Positions 44,572-55,843 are shown, counted from the stretch's first letter. The stretch is 64,000 bases of DNA from Hymenopellis radicata (GCA_015501595.1 JADNRX010000189.1:1-64000), one strand, 5' to 3'. Notes: a model not told the origin generated them from the letters alone. A program made the numbers and translations.

Positions 44572-45619
44572 TCATTCGTCGTCGCTTCCAAATTCAATGG
44601 CTTGGTACTTGCGCGCTTTCTTGTTAGGATTGGCCAGAGAAGCGCCTTTAACGGCTCGTGGCGGTTTCGCTACTGGTTCTGAAATGACCTCAATTCAGTT
44701 TAACAAATGTAGTGACAAATGCTCACTGCTGTTCGATCCGGGCTTCTCCTTCTGTACGACTGGGAGATCCTTCTGTACGACTGGGAGATCCTTTCGCTTT
44801 CTTTCTAAAGGTGCGGCTTCAGATGCGGAAGACTCGGCATCATTCTTCGACGGGTTTGGTTTCTTACTGGGACCTAAGGATAATTGGGAAAATGTTGGTG
44901 GGACAACAGCGAGAGCAAGTCTACCTGCTGTTGGTCTTGAAGAATATGATGAGGTCGGCAGGGGATCCGTCGCGAAATCCATCGGATTTAATTGACATTT
45001 GCGCTTTTGAGCATTCAATGCAATCTATGCCACAGTTAATCGGCAAGAGACCGAATGAGACATGAAAATGCGTACCTCTATCAGTGTACGCGTCGTATAA
45101 ACTGCTGCTTGAGCAGCGTCCATCTCAGCTAGGGGAACCTTCATAGGCTTCTTCGACGATGGAGCTAGGACCAACTAAAGCAGGTTTGTCTCGGCTAGGA
45201 CGAAGAAGGAGAACGCAATACAGATATGTCAGATGAGTCTGGGTTCTGCACGTAAAGTTCGCCTTTGACAATCGAATCAGCCAATTTTTCAGCGAAAGTT
45301 TCGAGCAAAATATCGGAAGCATTGGAGCCCTTCACGAGAAGTTCAGTAATCCATTTGGAACACGAAACACGCGTCATGGCATACGAACAACAAGCTTCGT
45401 CACGTCGTCTTCAGTCCATCGGCCGAGCCACCAACGACCTTGTTCGGCTTGCCCGACGTGGATTGTCCAATTGTCATCAGAAACATTAGAGAGGACCACA
45501 TATTTCTCGATGTTTTGGTAGATGACCTGGATAAGTTCGTCGAGTGCAGCAAAATTCGAAAAGACAGACATGTCGATGGGAGGAACGTTGAAAGCCGACG
45601 CCTGCACCGCCACCGCCAA
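44572..45619 (-). CDS. Probable PAXX-like non-homologous end-joining factor (XRCC4 superfamily)
   Basis: The N-terminal half has the feel of an XRCC4-superfamily head: NWTIHVGQAEQGRWWLGRW, TEDDVTKLV, then ILLETFAEKLADSIVKGELY. A short linker follows (KKPMKVPLAEMDAAQAAVY). Then comes a Ser/Pro/Lys-rich tail. The extreme C-terminus, PRAVKGASLANPNKKARKYQ followed by AIEFGSDDE, resembles the Ku-binding tail of human PAXX, which has SLINPG followed by a basic patch and VDF. On that basis it would bind Ku at DNA ends and support ligation. This is inference from motif resemblance only; a generic nuclear protein is the alternative. The tail contains a perfect 21-bp tandem repeat (44748-44789) giving KDLPVVQKDLPVVQK. 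The start ATG region is 93 bp from a divergent F-box-like gene. Confidence 0.5.
44748..44789. repeat. Perfect 21-bp tandem duplication in coding sequence
   Basis: Two adjacent copies of CCTTCTGTACGACTGGGAGA+T. Being a multiple of three, the duplication keeps the frame and doubles DLPVVQK in the protein. It looks recent because the copies are identical. Confidence 0.85.
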
Positions 45620-45712
45620 AATTCGTTCTTAAGATCCCGTGACGTAACCACCTTTAGCCCCTATTTCATCCACAACGCGACCTTTCGCTCTTCATCTCCC
45701 CTCCATGTCAAC
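45620..45712. promoter_or_regulatory. Short divergent promoter (PAXX-like gene / F-box-like remnant)
   Basis: Ninety-three base pairs separate the two outward-facing starts. No element recognised. Confidence 0.35.
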
Positions 45713-46798
45713 ATGAAGGAAGTTTTCAAATGTCCTATCTCATTGCCACAGGAGCTCGTCGATGCTATTAGAGCTGAGCAGGAATGACGCTGACGTTCTC
45801 AGTCTCAAATCTTGCGCTCTGGTCTCTCGCGCATGGGTGGCAAAGCAACATATTTTGCCGTATTACATTCAGCACTTCGCCGAGGAAAAACTGGTCCGGG
45901 GCTGCACATCAGCGGCTCCAGAAATTCCAGCGTGTCATCACCTCTTCTCTGCACTTGTGACTTGGCACTCCTTGTCAAAAACCTAGCGGTCAAGGCCTGA
46001 TATGTTCTTGTACCCCCCTAACAACTGGGTTTCCGCCAACCAAAATCTACCCTTGAGCGGTTGCTTAACCTCTAGCGGATTTCCCTTCAGTTTGAATTCT
46101 GTCGTTGGGACCAGTTGTCGTGGGCAATCACTCCGTTCTATGTTTCACCGCAGGACCCCATTTGAAAGCTATAGAGCTTCGCAATCTCAGGTTCCTCTAC
46201 TTCTCTGAAATGTGCATCATTAATAGACCTCGGTCTGTATGATATCCACTTCATGGACCCATAACAGACCAATCGCAAGTTATCACGCCCGTCCCGAAAC
46301 GTTCCAATCAACGGAACGCTTCGTTCAGCAAGGTCCCCAGCTTCTCGAAGGTCTTGAGCTTGATGCGTGTCTTCACAAGTAAACTCTTTTCTTCACGAAG
46401 CTTTCTTAGCTGTTAAGTAATTGAATACATTCAATCTCGTCGACCAGGAAATCTTACGCGTGTTGGGTGTATACAAGGTCTACGGATTCCACATCACGTG
46501 GCGGCAGTGGTTACTCGACGCCTTCGGGCCCGCTTGGGCCCCGCTCGGCGCTGAAGCGTTCAATATTCAGCATGGAGGGGGTGACCCTCGCGGTGACATG
46601 TCAAGCCATCTTCACGAGGAGGACCAGGGCAGGTGGGCCGCGTTGGACCGCGCTGTTGCCCGCGCACCCCGCTGCAGGCTCGACGTTGAGATTCAACGCA
46701 TCAAACATGATATCTCGCCTAACATTGATGGTTCCCTTGGTGTTTCGGAGTTGTTGGATGCCTGCCATCTTTGTTTGCTATCGATAGGGCCTCGGTGA
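45713..46798 (+). pseudogene. Decayed F-box-like gene
   Basis: The start reads MKEVFKCPISLPQELVDAI, the usual beginning of mushroom F-box-like proteins. It breaks near 45763-45768. The continuation, LLELSRNDADVLSLKSCALV and SRAW, lies in another frame. Stops follow near 45985. A downstream block at 46421-46798 (GRWAALDRAVARAPRCRLDV) looks like the C-terminal half of the same family. The middle has several stops and no obvious introns joining the parts. Pseudogene is preferred; a gene with unread introns plus one consensus error is the alternative. Confidence 0.55.
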
Positions 46799-47048
46799 CG
46801 GACGTCGGAAACAACAGTAAGGTTTTTGTGCGCGCCAGGAGGCGCCAGGTTCTCGCTAACAGTGATTGTTTCGGAACATGTTTTCAAACAGATTGCCTCT
46901 TAACAGATCGTCATCAAGTACATTAACACTCGTGATAATAGTCGTACTACTAGATATACAGAATATAATGATACATCACATCCGAACACACGCAAGAAAA
47001 AAGATTCAAAAAGTCAAGCCATAGATGATACGTATATGCGCAACAGAT

Positions 47049-49293
47049 CTAGACCATATTACTACTGATCAAGTTTTTCCTTACAATGGTATCCTTGACT
47101 GTGAACGGATTCAGTACGGGGATCAAGCAAAGCACGACAGACACACCATTTTCCAGGATATGGGTTGTCGACTTCATGTCCTATAGCAAGGATCAGAAAA
47201 ACTGTTTTTGAGAAGACGAACATCAGGCTTACAGTGACAGAAGTGAAATGACAATAAAAAGGGCGCTGTGCCACGGTGTGCGCCTTGAAAATGCCCACTA
47301 TGATGGAGAACTCGTTAAGTAGTATTCGGAGAATTGAGAAGCGCGGGCGACGTACAAAATTTCTTTCGCAGGTCTTCACAACGACGTGTTAGACAACAAG
47401 GAGGTACAAATATAACTCTCACTCACAGGTAGAAGTGCCATCGAAGGTATTAGGCTTCTCACCGTACGACACAACGTACTTGTTGAAGCGGATTCCAGCC
47501 TCTAACTTCTTCTTCAGAAGATCGCACTTATTGAGGAATAAAATGATGTCCGTGTTTTTCAACAGCGGGCTAGAGACGATGTGCTTGAAGATTCCCATAC
47601 TATCCTCCTACAAATATCACAGGGTTCCAATAAAGGCGCAGTGAAAACGGTGGGATGGTACGTACTAGGCGATTGACTAATGGGGCTTCTTCTAGCGTCT
47701 GATCAAAGACATTGAGAGGTGCCAAAAAGATGATAGCATCCATATGGTCGAAATACGGAACCCAGGCGGCTAACGTAAATGTAATTCAGCTGGACAGGCC
47801 GAGCGCGAGTTCCACAAGACACATTACCTCGCTGACAGTCGTGAGTCGAGGCTTCCAGAACGTCGGGAAAGAGTTACGTACCTGTGAACGGGCGCCACCA
47901 ACGTCGAATATCCTCCAGTCGTGGCTGACCATGTTCCCTGCAAACAACTTCAGGTATCATACCACGCACCAAAAGTCATACTTACCAGCCTTGAGTCTGA
48001 ACCGGTGCTCGGAGACACCTAGCACAAATTTTAAGGTTGGTAATTAGCTGGTATGAAGGTGTGAAAGAAGCGTACCCATCGTCTTTATCCGAGCTCGAAG
48101 AATATCGTCTGTAGACTGATAAGTAAGTTATTGTTCTCTGTGCCAAAAATAGGCCACCGACCATCTGTGGGCACGTATTTCAAGGCAGTCACCCGTTCGA
48201 TGGAGTCGAGGAAACTGAGGCAGATAAACATCAGCGAGCGAGCAGTGGCAAAGGCAACCAAACGGACAATCCAGACGTATCATACAACCGTAGCCGGCTG
48301 ACTCTCAAGAGCTCTTGGATGACGGGGTCGGTCCAGAGGCGAACCATGTCGCTGGAGCAGTTATGCAAAATGACACCGGGGTCTTGGGGGTCGTCAAAGT
48401 CAATCGCTTGCGCGCTATCGAAACTGCTCCGGTCAGGCGCTACCATGCGGCCGAACTTGCCCTTCCACTGCCAAGTGGTGTGTACACACGGATCGCGGAA
48501 TGGGAACGACGCAAGATCAGCCTGCGAAGTCAATTCGTAGTCAAGATTGGTTGGGAAGAGCCTGCGCATTAAAGCCTCCTGCACCGCCGTCAAGGGCGTT
48601 AGACGCATCTTGAGCTTTAGATGTTCGGCAGTCATTTTAGGGTAATCCTGCTCCCGCTCCTCGTCGGAGGAGGATTGCACGTCGGACCCCGGAGAGGCTT
48701 CTTGCAACTTTTTCGCCTTGTCGATGACTTTGAGGATGCATAAAATCGAGCGGGCGAGGTTCAGTTGAATGACCGCACGCCAGGACGCGCGTTCCTCTCT
48801 AAATGCCTTTACGACGATCAGATCGCGCTCTCGACAAAACGAATGGACGCGCCTTTGGCGAATTGATGAGCTGAAAGTCTGCGGATTTTTGGTTTGAACA
48901 TAAGCGCCGCACAAGAAATACGGTGACTTACTCTTCAGTGTCGTCGATTTCCCTCCGTGTACATGTCAACACCCGCGACTGAATGAGGAGGTGATCGTAA
49001 TACCTGATTCACTTTGACCTACGCCCTTATGTTCAATTTGCGTAGGAATTGAGCAGATCATGCTACACACCTAACAACAACACTTTGACTGCCTTGGGCG
49101 CCTTTCTTTCTGCCATGCGTTGTCGATCAATGTCGTCGTCTATAGCGTCGGAGACCTTCTGGGCAGCCTTGTCGGCGGAGACGCGGGCCTCGCGCTGCTC
49201 GACCGTCTCATGCTCGGGCGGAACGAATACGAATGGGTCTTTTTCTGTAGGATAATAAAAGGTTTCCGATTTGTAGGGCAACTTGGCTGGCAT
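47049..49293 (-). CDS. Divergent heterotrimeric G-protein alpha subunit
   Basis: GTP-binding signalling subunit. The ATG at 49293 gives MPAKLPYKSETFYYPTEKDP, without the Met-Gly needed for N-myristoylation. The P-loop GQSESGKSTTLK is built across a 15-nt microexon (49004-49018). A large helical insertion follows: KAFREERASWRAVIQLNLAR, then an acidic QSSSDEEREQD loop. Switch I reads LRARIKTMGVSEHRF, with the catalytic Arg and Mg-ligand Thr kept. Switch II reads DVGGARSQ, with alanine at 47891-47893 where nearly all G-alphas have the catalytic Gln. The base-binding motif is FLNKCDLL, and the TCAT loop is HFTSVT. The end is NPFTVKDTIVRKNLISSNMV. One intron (48852-48807) appears to use a GC donor. 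It belongs to the expanded atypical G-alphas of mushrooms; coupling to a receptor is unproven. Confidence 0.88.
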
Positions 49294-50432
49294 ATTCAGC
49301 TGGGGGAGAGTCGGGACAATGCCGATGGAGAGTGGCTGTTGGAGAGACGCCTCGGCGACGAAAAATAAGTAGACTAGCAAGGAGTGAACGGGGCACTGCG
49401 GGCAGTATCAAGCAGGGCCAGCGAATCGACAGTTGGTATGCCATAATTTTCCCAGGTGGGCGATCGAAGCTTCTTTCCCAACTCGCTGTCATCCACCCAA
49501 GTCAGCTCACCCATCCCCTGATTCGTACTATGCCATAGCTGGAACATTCGAGACAATGTCCACCGCCGCTGTAAGCTCATCGGCTCTACAACTTCTCGTT
49601 CTGTCAAGGGCGTACTAGTCCACTCCGATGACGAGTTGCCGCAGCGGGAGAAATCTAATGTCCGGGACTCCATTTCCTTCTCCATCACCTTACCTGCACA
49701 ACGCTTGATATTGTACTGCTGCCTGGATCTGGACTTTTCGGGAAACGAAGGCCTGCGACCTGCTATGCCATCACGCCACTGCTTAGGCTGCCGTCCTATC
49801 ACTACGGTGCTTCCCAGGATGAACTAAGGACCCTCCTCAAGTCCGTTCTCTTTGCGACAATACTCCGCTTCCTCTGACTGTCGGGACTAGATCCGTCGTA
49901 GGCCCTCCCTTCGCAGCCCGACGTGATGGAGAACAAATGATGGCGTGCGCCACCCTCTACAATATCAATGGAATGATTGCAAGTATGTATGTTCAGAGAT
50001 TCTCTGAATGCTGTCATGGCCTAATGAACAATTTACAGTCGGATCTCGATGACTTACAAAGATGCAACGGACTCCGAAAACTGGAACGACAATGACTCGT
50101 TTTCATTTTAGATGACAATCTGATGTCGTCCTGTCCGCCGACATATAATCAATCTGGAGTGGTTGGAACTGGTTCTTTGTAAAAGTGAGCTGGCGTGGAT
50201 CATACTGACACGCTGAACAAGCGTGTCGGTCCCGACTATCGCCGTGCAGGCTTTGCGAAGTTTTTCAAACGCGATCGGTCCCTATCATTCCTTGACGCGT
50301 CTTGGCTTCCTCCACTCTCAAGCGCCAGGTAGTTCACTTGTACTCTGCGCCTCGCATCAAAAATTCGCGAATCTTGCGAGTATTTGAAGAAAGTACATGA
50401 AATACAATAATGTTACAAATTTCATCTTGAGT
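49294..50432. other. Intergenic with one unassigned ORF
   Basis: About 1.1 kb. A minus-strand ORF at 49374-49802 (142 codons from a GTG, containing SFPEKSRSRQQYNIKRCAG and LWHSTNQGMGELTWVDDSEL) has no recognised family and no ATG start. It may be a 5' exon, a remnant of another gene, or chance. The remaining 600 bp show nothing. Confidence 0.25.
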
Positions 50433-51210
50433 CTACGAAGTCTTCTTATCCGCTTCCGCCTTTAAAGCCTTTGCCTCCTTCTCAGCATCTGCCGCTTTAC
50501 TCTTTCCCCAACGAAGCCAACTAAACCAACCGGCTTTTGCTTCTTCCTTGATATCTTCAGCCTTGCCTCCAACAGCATCCCGTGCTTCTTTGTACAAGTG
50601 CTCGGTGGAATTCCGGGCATCGTCAAGCGACTTTTGTGCGGAATTCTTGTAGCCTGCGTATTTGCCCTCTGCTGAATCCCGGGCATCCGTAGCAGCCTTC
50701 TGTGCAGACGACTTGGCCGAATCAAACTTGTCCTGAGCGTCAGCCGCTGCTTGCCGAGCCCTAGCCTCTGCCGACTGAATCGTGGAATCCGCCGTCATCT
50801 GCGAATTCAATGAGCATCATAAGACTGTGCAGGTAACAAAGACCGACCTGAGCTTGCTTCTTCGCAGACTCAACACGGGCTCTTCCCGCATCACCGAACT
50901 CGCCTGCCTTGCGTCTGATCTCCTCCTCTTCTTGGACTGCTTTGGCACGAACAGCGGCAGCCTCATCGGGGTTGCTGAAGTACCAGTATGCGGCCATTGC
51001 TGCTGCCACTGCCGTCACGGTCAGGGTAACACCGGTCTTATTGGGTGGTGTTGTTCCAGGTGTCTCGAATTTGCCGGTAGTATATTGTTTCGTTGACTGT
51101 AAACACCGTTAATGGCGGTCTAGGGCTTGATATAGACATGCCTTGGGTATCGTTGGAACCGCACGGTATCTCGTCGCCAGGCGAATGGCATTGGGTGCTT
51201 GTCTGAACAT
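50433..51210 (-). CDS. Mitochondrial membrane-anchored Ala/Lys-rich coiled-coil protein
   Basis: The first exon from the ATG at 51210 (MFRQAPNAIRLATRYRAVPT) looks like a mitochondrial targeting peptide. A 45-nt intron with GC donor (51141-51097) joins it to STKQYTTGKFETPGTTPP. One membrane helix follows (VTLTVTAVAAAMAAYWYF). Then comes a long amphipathic helix rich in Ala/Lys/Glu with LEA-like repeats such as AQDKFDSAKSSAQKAATDAR and AGYKNSAQKSLDDARNS. A Trp-rich kink GWFSWLRWGKSK precedes the end, EAKALKAEADKKTS. Similar proteins in fungi are annotated as calcofluor-white-hypersensitive or LEA-like. Role unknown; stress or inner-membrane organisation is a guess. Confidence 0.7.
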
Positions 51211-51442
51211 GATGGATAGATGTAAACGATGAGAGACAGCGCCTGACACGCGTGTACAAAACGTGAAGTCATATCGGGCTTACGCCGATGATCAGTCTAT
51301 GACGTCCCATGCGTCACTCAACCCCATTTCTTCGAGCCTCAGTCGATTCAGCGCTAAATCGTGTCCCGAGAATAGATAATATTGCAAATTAAACAAACAG
51401 GAAAATGCTAAGTGCAACGATACAACATCCAAATACCATAAA

Positions 51443-53451
51443 TTACTTCTTGAGCGTGCCAATCACAGAGTCAGGAGCATATCGAGGGATCACTTTGGGG
51501 TCGTGCAGCATGTTGAATTCCTCAGTAGCATCACGACCGCCGTAGAGCAGAATAGCCTTTTCGCCTCCAGGATGGTCGGGCAGGAACTGAGGTAAAGTCA
51601 GGTGGCAGTCCAACATAAAAAACGAGGAGAACATACGCTAGTAACATCCAGAACCTGACCGTCAACAATGACCCAGCAGTCATCCTTTGTCTTGTGCTTC
51701 GCAACTTCTTCTGCGGAATAAGCACCTCCCTTCGAACTTGTGCCCGACTTAATCTCCGACGACGAAGGTGCAGAAGGGGCAGCGGATGTGGTGGGTGATG
51801 ATGAGGCTCCACCAAGTTGTCCAGCGAGTTGACTGACACGTCCGCCAGCCTTCGCAATAGCCTCGCTCGCATGCAATAGCAAGTATTTGGCGGCAGAGTC
51901 GCCAGAAACACGGCCAAAGACAACGCATCCCAATAGCGAGCTGCCTCCCAATCGGTTGGCACCGTGCACTCCACCAGCCACTTCACCAGCAGCAAAGAGA
52001 CCTGGTATAGGCTTGCCGGATGATGATACGACTCGTGACTCATCGTCAATTTCGAGACCACCCATGGTGTAATGAAGCACAGGCGTCATGACGGCGACAT
52101 GGAAGAAGTCATCGTACGACCATTCACCAGAGAAGAACTTCTTGCCAAAGGGATCCTTCTTGCTACGGACGCTGGCGTTGTAATCTTCGAAGGTCTTTTT
52201 CAAGACGCTAGGAGAAAGTCCGAACTCTTTGGCGAGAGCGTCACCGGATTCGAACCTCTTCATCAGGCCGCGTCCAACGTAATGCTTGCAATGCCATTCA
52301 ATGTCCTTAGATGCGCGACCGTTCAAGACCAACCGGATGGGGAACTGGGCGAAAGTCAGTCGACTGAGTACATAATGAGATAATGAAACCTACTTTGCCA
52401 TTCTCCCACATCTTTCCAGTAACAAAGTCTCTGTGCTGAAGTTCATCGACAAATCGTTTGCCCTCGTTATCCAGGAGTAAACCTCCTACTCCACGCAGAG
52501 CCTCCGCAGCCAGGAATTTGACCTTTGCCTCCGGCTCGTTCGGATCGACCAACCCGGTCGGATGCACCTGGACTTTCTCCATGTCAATGCCGGCGGCGCC
52601 AATGTTCATGGCCATCTTGTGACCGTCGCCCGTACAGTGATCACCGTTGGTGGTGGGGAGGTGGTAGTATTCGGGCCGATGCTTCTTGAGCAAGGAGTCC
52701 TCGCTGAAATCAGCGGCATAACCGCCGGTGGCAAGGATAACGGGGCCATATGCAGAGTGAGTTTTGCCACCGTGGGTGTACTCCACGCCAACGACGGTGT
52801 CACCCTCCTTGATGAGCTTGGTCACTCGGGCCTTCTTGAGGATCTTGACGTGCGCAGGGTCTGACACAGCTAGATCTTCAAGACGTTCCATTTGAGCGTA
52901 AGTTATGACCTAGGAGGGCGAGGTAAGCGTATGCGAGAGCACCCGGTAATAGAAACATACCATTCCAGGGAATTGAGCGCCTCCACGATGCGTACGCGGC
53001 TGGCTGTGTCCGCCAAGACGAGCAACCTTGGACAGGTCTAGCTGAAACTTGTCCTGCAGCCAGTTGACTGCATCACCAGAACGACCAGTGAGTACGCGAA
53101 TCAGATCATCACGAGCAAGTTCTCGAGCCTGCAACCAATGAGCTCCGATGCAAAAATACACGTTAGGAGTAATATACCGATTTCTTGGTGTCGTCAAAGA
53201 ATATCTTTGCGTTATCAGGAATGTTGTTTTCCTGCTGGGTCAAAGTGCCCGCGCCGTTAATACCAGAGGTTGCCTTGGTCGAGTTACCGCCCATAAAACT
53301 GGTGCGAGATCAATAACGGGATGTAGCTCGGCGAAAGCAGACGACATACCCCTGCTTGTCGAGCATCAGTACGCTGGCACCACGCTCGAGAAGAGTGTGG
53401 GCAGCAGAGAGACCGGCGAGACCGCCGCCAACCACGATGACAGACATGCTT
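51443..53451 (-). CDS. Soluble fumarate reductase (Osm1/Frd1-like) fused to cytochrome b5
   Basis: FAD-dependent oxidoreductase that reduces fumarate to succinate and helps reoxidise FADH2/NADH. The ATG at 53451 starts directly with the dinucleotide fold [20 protein letters not shown]. Next come [36 protein letters not shown] (substrate region), [40 protein letters not shown] and HPTGLVD. The FAD-closing segment reads [32 protein letters not shown] Ser-rich linker leads to a C-terminal cytochrome b5 domain: [20 protein letters not shown] and [20 protein letters not shown], with both haem-binding regions, ending [11 protein letters not shown]. No targeting peptide is apparent, suggesting a cytosolic form. 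Confidence 0.93.
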
Positions 53452-53660
53452 TAGAAATATAAAAGATGAGGAAGGTGGTGGTCAAATGGAGAGATGGAGG
53501 GCGGCATCTGTGGGGGAGCCTCTATATATTCCCCACACAGCCCAATCACGTTCTTTCGCTTAGGCGGAGGCATGTGATTACCAAAACCATTTCGGACCGG
53601 GCGAGAACCTCAAAAATTCTATTCCGAGGCGCGTCTACGAATTCATAGTCACCAGGTCCT

Positions 53661-54783
53661 CTACGCTGATGCGGGAGCCCGTATTAAAGCACTACAGCAC
53701 TGTTCCATTACCTCTGCCATGCCTTGCGCAAGTGCATCGACTACCAATGCATCCTTGACTTTCTCTGTCAGCGCCCCATGCTCAATATCCCCGCCTACAA
53801 ACATGTCCCGATGCGCATCGACGAATGCGGGCCATACGATTTGCTCCCAGTAGTGGGGCGGATCTCTCCATAGCGATCCCTCTGGATCGGATTGGACTCC
53901 GTAAGGGGTAGCCGAGGGATGCGTGGAAGGGGAGGAGTAACATCACGGAGACGGAGAGACGGAGGTAGATGGTGCGAGAACAAGTAAGGAGGAGAGTTAG
54001 ACTGGGAAACAGATAACGCGAGGGAGATTCTAGACTAACCTGCTGTATGGTACCCGTGTCGCTGATGTCGCCGTTCTTTCAGCACATCGTGTGGGACGCG
54101 CAGAAATATCCTGACGTCCAGTTCCTTTATTACCTCCTGTCATATGGTCGATAAGCCTGACTCACAAACGAGTCCGAGACCTACAGGATGCCAATAAAGC
54201 AGAAATCCGTCGACCAATCCCCAGATCACGCGTCTACCAGCCTTCAAGTTATCCTCTTTAATTCGTTGAAACTCAGTCCGCCATTTATCCTTAACGGCGA
54301 AATCAACAGGGACCGCCTTCTGTTCATTTAGGTGGTCGTGGCTGTAGTGCTCTTCGGGTATAACACCCGTGGCCTTCACTTGGTGCAAGAACTCGATCAT
54401 GCGAGGCCAATTAATCGCGCCCGGTGCAGCATCCCAGTCCTGTACTTTGTATATCGGGTGGTAAGGAACTAGTTCTTGAGGCTTGTCGGCGCGTTAAAGA
54501 AGCTATAACAAGAACGGGTACGAGTACTTACGGGTGCAAAGTCCTATTGAATCGCTGAGCATTCCGTCACAAATCATGAGAGTATAGAAGAACCTACGTC
54601 TTGGTGTATTATAACGCTATCCGGTAATATACTTCTCAAGTGTTTCGCAAGCGTCGTCTTGCCCGAGCACGTAGCACCTCTAGTAAATCGGCCCAATCAA
54701 TACACCGGTGAGAGCGTTACGTGGATTCAGACTTACCCAACCCCTACGAAAATAACTCTAGTTTTCAATTCTTGTCTTGACAT
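53661..54783 (-). CDS. NRK1: Nicotinamide riboside kinase
   Basis: Phosphorylates nicotinamide riboside to NMN in NAD salvage. The ATG at 54783 gives MSRQELKTRVIFVGVG. After an intron the Walker A continues as GATCSGKTTLAKHL, followed by SILPDSVIIHQDDFAPPQEL and VPYHPIYKVQDWDAAPGAIN (the catalytic Asp and the DWD segment of the family). The middle helix is RTEFQRIKEDNLKAGRRVIW, then GLVDGFLLYWHP (Walker B-like). The C-terminus reads DPPHYWEQIVWPAFVDAHRD, ending EQCCSALIRAPASA at 53661. Order and size match fungal NRK1. Confidence 0.9.
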
Positions 54784-55274
54784 TGGCAACAATATCGACG
54801 CGACAGCCGAGTGTCTAGATCTATTGGATGGTGTGCGTCCTATGGAATAATAACCGGGATGACGAGAGGGATCCGAAGAAGCAATAGAGCCGACCTTTGA
54901 GTAGGAAAAAGTGTAAAGATTATAGATCTGAATAACAGTAACACTGCCGCAAGTATTCCCGCTCTCAGCAGTCCAAAGTGAGGGTCAAGAGCAAGTTGAA
55001 TTAGGGAAACGATCTTAGCGATCGGACAGATAAGATTATTTGTCACAGGTACAAAAATCGGCCCGTATACCGAAGTACGTACAGGGCGGAACTTGAAGAG
55101 AGAGAGGAAGGCCGACGCGGACCGCCAACAAAACCGTCGAAAGCCGTCGCAAAGTTCTTTTACCCGACAGGCACTGCGTACTCAGTAGAACAAACCGTTA
55201 AGTATTCTGATCCTTTTGATACATACACTACATCGTGTAACGTTTGCACTGGAACCGAATGAGCACATTGCTCT
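54784..55274. other. Intergenic, no gene recognised
   Basis: About 490 bp upstream of NRK1 and downstream of the next minus-strand gene. A short minus ORF with a hydrophobic run (54840-55046) starts with a good ATG but has no supporting features. Confidence 0.4.
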
Positions 55275-55843
55275 TCAGATAAACTCAATGTTCCGCACCT
55301 CTGCCTCGAAATGCTCTATCTTCCTCTTCATCGATATCGCCCTGTGATCCAGAGTGGCAATCATACTCTGAAATAGTCATGAGTGGCGTTCCGTGCTTGT
55401 CAGACTGTTGAGTACCTTGGCTGTTTTGAGGTTGAGCTCTTTGTACCTCTCAAGGTCGGCGTACACGATCGGATAGAACCCCAAACTGAAGTGGGTCGGC
55501 ATGTTTCGGCGCCCATACAACGGCAAAACAACGTACGACAGTAATTGCACATGAAGTGCATCGATATGGGCTTCCAAACTGGACAGATAGACCTTGCGGC
55601 GCTGAGGAGCCGTCTGTTGCGCACTGTCAAAGAAAAGGTGGAGTTAACGGAGAAAGTAGCTCGGAGGCTAGGGCCCTTGACGAACATCTCTTCTGGCATG
55701 AATATAGCTTCTTCAAATTCATGAGTCCACGTTTTACGCCTTTTTCTTGTTTCAACCATAGTGCATTCATGAAGCGCGCTGAGAGGCGTTGTTGACGGGG
55801 TGGTCGGTGTCGCGTGCGCCATGAAATGGAAAGGATCAGACAT
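55275..55843 (-). CDS. Conserved Agaricomycete coiled-coil protein of unknown function
   Basis: Small nuclear-looking protein. The ATG at 55843 gives MSDPFHFMAHATPTTPSTTP, then a basic patch ETRKRRKTWTHEFEEAIFMP. After an intron comes the block RKVYLSSLEAHIDALHVQLL, then GFYPIVYADLERYKELNLKT, AK. A last exon gives MIATLDHRAISMKRKIEHFE, ending VRNIEFI. The KRKRRKTW start and the SLEAHID-x-LHAQLL heptads recur in uncharacterised mushroom proteins; a bZIP-like dimer is possible but no full basic-zipper is present. Splice borders are approximate. Confidence 0.65.

Noticed and set aside
28245..49293. Receptor and G-alpha as a dedicated signalling cluster
   Set aside because: They are 19 kb apart with many unrelated genes between them; co-location is probably chance.
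49374..49802. 142-codon minus-strand ORF upstream of G-alpha as an N-terminal extension or separate gene
   Set aside because: It starts at GTG, has no domain and no splice link to the G-alpha start at 49293; left as unassigned.
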